From: Sphagnum magellanicum
Lineage: Eukaryota > Streptophyta > Sphagnopsida > Sphagnales > Sphagnaceae
Reading direction: 5' to 3'
Assembly (NCBI GenBank): GCA_021904315.1
Contig: CM038918.1
Coordinates: 8,199,349 to 8,263,348 of the forward strand
Length of the DNA: 64,000 bases
In this document: positions 59,201 to 64,000 of the stretch, piece after piece
Position numbering within the stretch: position 1 is the stretch's first letter
Layout of the letters: the number at the start of each line of letters is the position of its first letter
The notes under the pieces: model-generated
The model's input: only the letters and a program-made list of their open reading frames with translations
Database searches by the model: none
Told to the model about the DNA's origin: nothing
Program-made: the position numbers and the translations under genes

Positions 59201-59659
59201 CTTGTTCAACGATGGCTTAGAAGATTCACTAGTAGTAGTAGTAGTAGTGCTTGTTGCACAATACGGTTATTAAAAAAATTATGAAGCTTTTGTAGCGATT
59301 GTTGCATACGTTGCGGTCATTAAATTTTTCATGAAGTGATTATGTAGTGATTGTTGCCTAATGCTGTTATTAAAACTTTTGTTAAGTTCATGTCTCCATA
59401 GTGAATAATTGAATTTCTGTGTGAATTGCAGATGTTGGTGTATACGCCTCTGATTTATTGGTTAACTGGATTGACTCCATCCAATCATGGGGGTCACTTC
59501 ATTTTGTACATACTTGTTGTTTTTATTGAGGCAATCACTTTTGCTACTCTGGTGCGACTACTGGCCTCTTTCTGTCGAACTAAAGAGGCAGCTGGTGGCC
59601 TTGCAGGTCTCAAAATTACATATATTATATTATTGAAAAAATAATAATAATAATAAAAT

Positions 59660-59696
<37 letters not shown>

Positions 59697-62600
59697 CATG
59701 ATTGTTGTATGTTATTTAAGAAGCAAAACATGTTGTTTCCTCATAGTTCTAATTAATGCTTTCCAATTTCTCATTTCCTTTAAGGTGAACTGAATTGCCT
59801 TCAAAATGTTGAATTTTGGCTTCCAATCATAGTGTCGGTTGTTATGGATTTGTCTACAGTTGAAGCCTATAAACTCTAGAAATTTCTTAACATTTTTATA
59901 ATTGGTAATTTTTTAGTAATGCTTCTACCCAATAAGGGAAATCAAAACACAATTATGAAGCTCGTAACATAAGGGCTTATGGGACCAGGTTTAAGAGTCC
60001 TCAGATCTTCTCAATTCAATAAATTGATTTGTCAATAAAATTTCTGCAAATGAGGGCAATTAAAAACTATATTTAATTTGTGGATTTGCAGGTATATCAA
60101 TTATATTTTTTCTGCTTTTCTCTGGTTTTCTGATTACAAAGAACAGAGTGCCCGATTGGTGGATTTGGGTTTATTACATAAGCCCCCTCCAGTGGGGAGT
60201 AACTGCGCTTGTATGCAATGAATTTCTCTCTGACAAGTATTCTCAAGTAAGTGATACATTTTGATGACAAAACACAACCCATTATGTGTCTAGCCCCAAA
60301 TTCTTTTGGTCATTTTTATTTAACAAGTATTGGCTGGATTGAAAATGGCAGTCTTCTTACCTCATCAAAAAAATTCTTCAATTGTTAAACTAAAAAAACA
60401 TTCATGAAGTGATGATTTTCCCTTTCTCCACATCTATGGTTTTCTCTTGCATAATATATTGTACATTGCAGCCTTGCAACAATAGCATAAGCTATTGTGT
60501 AGGACAACCGAATTTGACTATTGGGCAAGCATATTTGTCGATTTATGAATTCCCAACAACATTTCTTGAAGGCTATTGGGTACCCGTTATCGTCCTCACA
60601 TGCTACTACTGCATTCTTACATCTCTTTGTTTCTATACCGTGGGGAATATCCGACACGATGAAGTATGTTTATCTATTTTTTTTAAATACCCATCCTCTT
60701 TCACATCCATAATTGCTTGCCTAAATTTACCAAGTTTTGCACTTTCATAGACATGTGATATAAAAGTGACAATTGTGGATCTTGGCAGAAAATTTGTGAT
60801 CTTTGTTGGTAAGTTATGCTTTCCCTTTCTGAAGTGTTGTGCGCTACTAGATCAGTATCTGACACTATCAAAACTAACAAAGTCATTTCCTTTGGTGTGC
60901 TCTGGAATCTCATAACAAGTCATTTCCTTGGTGTGCTCTAGAATCTCATAACAAAGCCATTTGATTAATAGGGACCAAAGCATGAATTTTTGTGCAGGTG
61001 AAGCTACCACCTGCCACTCGGTTGATGCAATCCTCAACCTCACTAAAGCCTTTGTTGCGATCTTTGCCTTCAATGAATCAGAATGCATCTAAACCAACCA
61101 TAATTGGGAATTTCATGCTGCCCAAATTTAGATTCCAACGGAGTGGTCAGACAGGTTCTATTGAAGTTGTTGACATCTCCTCTGAGCTCACTTTTGAGCC
61201 CATGATATTATCATTCCACCAAATCTGTTATGAGGTATGTGGATGCCATGATGACCTAAATGGGTGATTAGATTACATTGATGAAATTACTTTCAACTTT
61301 GATTATATTGATTAGCATGTGAGGATGAACAAATCAGCTGAATAAATGTGGCCAAAATAATTCAATCTTGAAGCATGGCCGAATCTTCTTGTAGAATCCA
61401 TCTTCAACACAAGATTATCACATGCCTATGAGAGAAAAAACCCAAATTGATGATGCTTGGAATCTTAACTCAAAATGCTATATGTGTGTTGATTGCTTCT
61501 AGGTGAAAATACCTGGGATTAAGGATCCAAGGATATTGCTATCAAATGTTTCTGGGTTTTCAAAGCCACACACACTGACAGCATTGATGGGGAGTAGCGG
61601 AGCTGGGAAAACAACACTACTTGATGTTCTTGCTGGTCGGAAAACCACTGGACGTATTACTGGAGATATCCTCATCAATGGCTACCCTAAAGTACAAGAA
61701 ACATTTGCACGGATATCTGGGTAAGTAAGTAACGTATTTTCTACCATTCCATATACAGTTTATGTTGAAATTGTAAATTATTTTTGCCAAAAATAATTTG
61801 GGCTTCACCACTTTCATTCATTTTCAAAAATTGAATTTCAAGGGTGGTAATGTGTAGAGTTTAAACCAAAGAAAATATGTCACAATTTCAGAATTCCATC
61901 CCAATGGAATGTAGGAAACTGGAAACCAAATTGAGGGACAAAGTACACACATAAGCAAAAAAGAAAGTGGGTTATCTAATTACGTGTTTAGGGAACAGTT
62001 ATGTGGAGCAAAATGATATTCATATGCCATTAATCACAGTGAAGGAGTCTATTGAGTTTAGCAGTGCTCTTCGGCTTCCTAAAGGCACTTCTGCAGCTCG
62101 TCGTCAACAATTCATGCAACAGGTAACACACAATTTAACTAATAAATTAAGAGGGAAATACTTATTTGTTTGTTGAAAATGGCAAATTATTCAACCAACT
62201 TCATTAGTTTTTTCTCCTCTTTGGCTACAATGTTGAAAAAGAAGGCAACTACGATGTGTAGAGTAAAGCCCTAGGGTGGAGACATCTTCAAATAAGGAGC
62301 CAAGGATGAGGCTTTCCAACCCCTCGTGTGGGGAATGTCCCCAAACCCATGGACTTCACCCATCATAAAGCACAAGGCAAACCTAAACATACACACGTGC
62401 CACCTTGTCCTAGGCCCCTGATTTTGGGAATGTCCCCCACCCATGGGATTTATCCAATGTCTAGCACAAATGTGAACATTATCGTAAACCTAAACATATG
62501 TAGGTCATGAAGCATAGGAATGGGAGGAATGACAAGTGTTCTCTTTGTGTAAATTTGGGGAGGTGTTGAACTTGAAAGTGCACAAGGACTATTGTGAGGT

Positions 62601-64000
62601 CTTTTGTAAGGAACTAACACTCTTACTCAAAAAGAGGGAACATTCAATCTTTCAGGTGATGGACTTACTAGAGTTGAATGAGATTGGCGACAAATTAGTG
62701 GGTACAATTGGAGATGCGGGACTATCAATTGAGGAGGCAAAACGCTTGACAATTGGGGTTGAACTTGTAGGCATATATAATTTTCCTACCTACCTTAATC
62801 AAAATGGCTAGAGAGGGGTTGAATGATGTTCATTTGTTGTTTGTAAATATCATATGATTTTCCAACTTCATCGTTAAGTGTGATGTCAACCGAGAATAGG
62901 CTTGAACAAGCCCCTTAGAAGGGCTTAGATCTAAATACATAGAGATTTTGGGTTTCTTGGATTTATGTCAGCCTTATCAAATGAAGGGCTTATAGTTTAA
63001 TTGATCTAAACACACTTTGATTCATAGGCGGCAAATCCAAGCATATTATTTCTTGATGAACCAACAAGTGGACTAGATAGCCGGGCAGCTCAAATGGTGA
63101 TGCGGGGTATTGTGAACATTGTAAGATCGGGGCGAAGTGTGATTTGCACTATACATCAACCAAGTCGACGGATATTTTTGTACTTTGATCAATTATTGCT
63201 TTTGAAGCGGGGAGGCGAAGTCACATATTTTGGACCAACTGGGGAAAATGCACAAGAACTTTTGGTAATATTTATTATTCATGGTTTTACTGAATTTTGG
63301 TTTCTCAATTCTAGTTCAAACTTCAGGGTTTTACTTCTTTCATAGATTTATTCAATATTTTGGTCATGGGTAACTCTTTAGTTAACACATAAAATTGTTG
63401 TATACAGGGTTATTTCCATTCATTGCCGGGAGTGCGTGAATGTCCAGCCAATCAAAATCCAGCATCCTACATGCTGGAGATTACAGGTGCGGGAATAGGT
63501 CACAGTGCAGCACGTGACTTCAGTCTTGACTATGAACGGAGTTCTTTGGCTCGGAAAAATTGTATGGACATCTTTCAAAGGCCTCTTCAATGAGTGAAAG
63601 GATAAGTGAATAATGAATGAAATGGGTGGTGTATTAATCATCCTAAAGACATCACTGATTTTAGTTTCATGGCTGAGAAATTCAGTTCTGGTGGGCACTT
63701 TTGAGTTCATTTTGATTGCATGATTTCAGAAGTAAATTGTTTGTTTCTCAAATGTGCACGGAATGCTCCACTTTGGCTCACAAAATACTATCCATGGCAC
63801 AATTTGCAAAAACCATAAGTTTAGAGGCTTTGGATGGGCTTTTACAGTTGAAGAACTCGAAAGATATAGATATGGGAAAGGCCTTTTAGGGAAAGAACCA
63901 CTTACGAGTGGATATGCTGGTTCATGGTCACTCATGTTTCGGATTGTTGTAATGCGTCAATTCCGCACATATTGGCGTAACATTGCCTACAGGTTCCATC
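53254..64000 (+). CDS. Full-size PDR-type ABCG transporter with an inserted PDZ-like domain (3' end beyond window)
   Basis: Exons with consistent phase: 53254-53322, 53701-54075, 54376-54498, 54653-54857, 55036-55283, 55605-55767, 56008-56170, 56404-56481, 56682-56856, 57208-57280, 57643-57881, 58241-58375, 58618-58779, 59087-59179, 59432-59606, 60092-60246, 60472-60663, 60998-61234, 61503-61720, 61999-62122, 62656-62766, 63028-63264, 63408-63561, 63848-63992 or further. That gives about 1350 residues with no stop. NBD1 has Walker A GPPGCGKSS, signature VSGGERHR, Walker [14 protein letters not shown] and no H-loop histidine ([13 protein letters not shown]), as in other PDR proteins. NBD2 has [39 protein letters not shown] and TIHQPS. 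TMD1 lies between the NBDs; TMD2 begins near 63900 ([12 protein letters not shown]). PDR proteins sit in the plasma membrane and export hydrophobic metabolites, hormones or cuticle precursors; the substrate here is unknown. Confidence 0.93.
57241..57881 (+). other. PDZ-like domain encoded by exons 10-11 of the ABCG gene
   Basis: Two exons (57208-57280 and 57643-57881) between NBD1 and TMD1 encode about 90 residues in PDZ order: the carboxylate-binding-loop-like PLGLSIV, then [16 protein letters not shown], then [11 protein letters not shown], and a final beta strand [15 protein letters not shown] domains bind C-terminal peptides of partner proteins. The splice phases (0 in, 1 between, 0 out) would let the pair be inserted or lost without disturbing the frame. 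The assignment is by motif pattern only. Confidence 0.7.
58814..58840. repeat. TTTAGGG-type repeat in an intron
   Basis: TTTAGGGTTTAGGG followed by degenerate units, in the intron after exon 13 of the ABCG gene. Too short to be more than an interstitial telomere-like tract. Confidence 0.7.
59640..59693. repeat. AAT and TA microsatellites
   Basis: (AAT)n followed by a (TA)n run in the intron after exon 15 of the ABCG gene. Confidence 0.85.
62262..62510. repeat. CCCTAGGG dispersed repeat, second copy
   Basis: Shares TAAAGCCCTAGGGTG, CATAAAG and CCTAAACAT(A/T)TGTAG blocks with 5875-6075 and has an internal near-repeat of GGGAATGTCCCC(A/C). It lies in the intron between exons 20 and 21 of the ABCG gene. 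Confidence 0.5.

Overview
This window looks like nuclear DNA from a land plant or close streptophyte with a large, AT-rich, transposon-filled genome. The evidence is GT-AG intron-split genes, a cytosolic HSC70 ending in EEVD, a REF/SRPP-family gene, interstitial TTTAGGG telomere-type repeats, plant initiator-tRNA-Met priming of a Gypsy element, and CACTA, hAT, LINE and foldback-MITE remnants. I cannot name the species. The large gene-poor blocks, and an ABCG transporter that reads unlike the usual flowering-plant PDR proteins, make a non-seed plant plausible, but that is inference.

Layout. At 189-400 (minus) there is a probable first exon of a gene running off the left edge. At 2393-5110 (minus) lies a complete two-exon HSC70 with strong heat-shock elements upstream, flanked by two inverted copies of a small MITE. 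From 5.7 to 25.7 kb there is no intact gene. This block holds a decayed hAT transposase (9.86-12.39 kb), an 11-bp minisatellite (10.57-10.94 kb), two foldback elements (13.44-13.76 and 16.40-16.61 kb), a decayed LINE reverse transcriptase (18.54-19.12 kb, minus) and a non-autonomous CACTA element with a 3-bp target duplication (21.84-24.67 kb). At 25.72-33.80 kb is a young, nearly intact Ty3/Gypsy retrotransposon. It has two ~933-bp LTRs, a leader ORF region of unknown function and a 1746-codon gag-pol frame. From 33.8 to 38.8 kb is AT-rich intergenic DNA.

The right half is gene-rich. It contains a three-exon REF/SRPP (lipid-droplet-associated) gene (39.70-41.42 kb, plus) and a dead KCTD-type BTB/pentapeptide-repeat gene copy (43.12-43.96 kb, plus). 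Next comes a 13-exon gene for a ~707-residue multi-pass membrane protein that I do not recognise (45.21-51.78 kb, minus). Last is a full-size PDR-type ABCG transporter gene (53.25 kb to beyond the right edge, plus) with at least 24 exons. The last two genes are divergently transcribed from a shared 1.5-kb region that carries telo-box motifs. The ABC transporter encodes what reads as a PDZ-like domain between its first nucleotide-binding domain and its first membrane domain. This and the unrecognised membrane protein are the most interesting items here. No operon-like or CRISPR-like organisation is present; the genes appear independent apart from the divergent pair.
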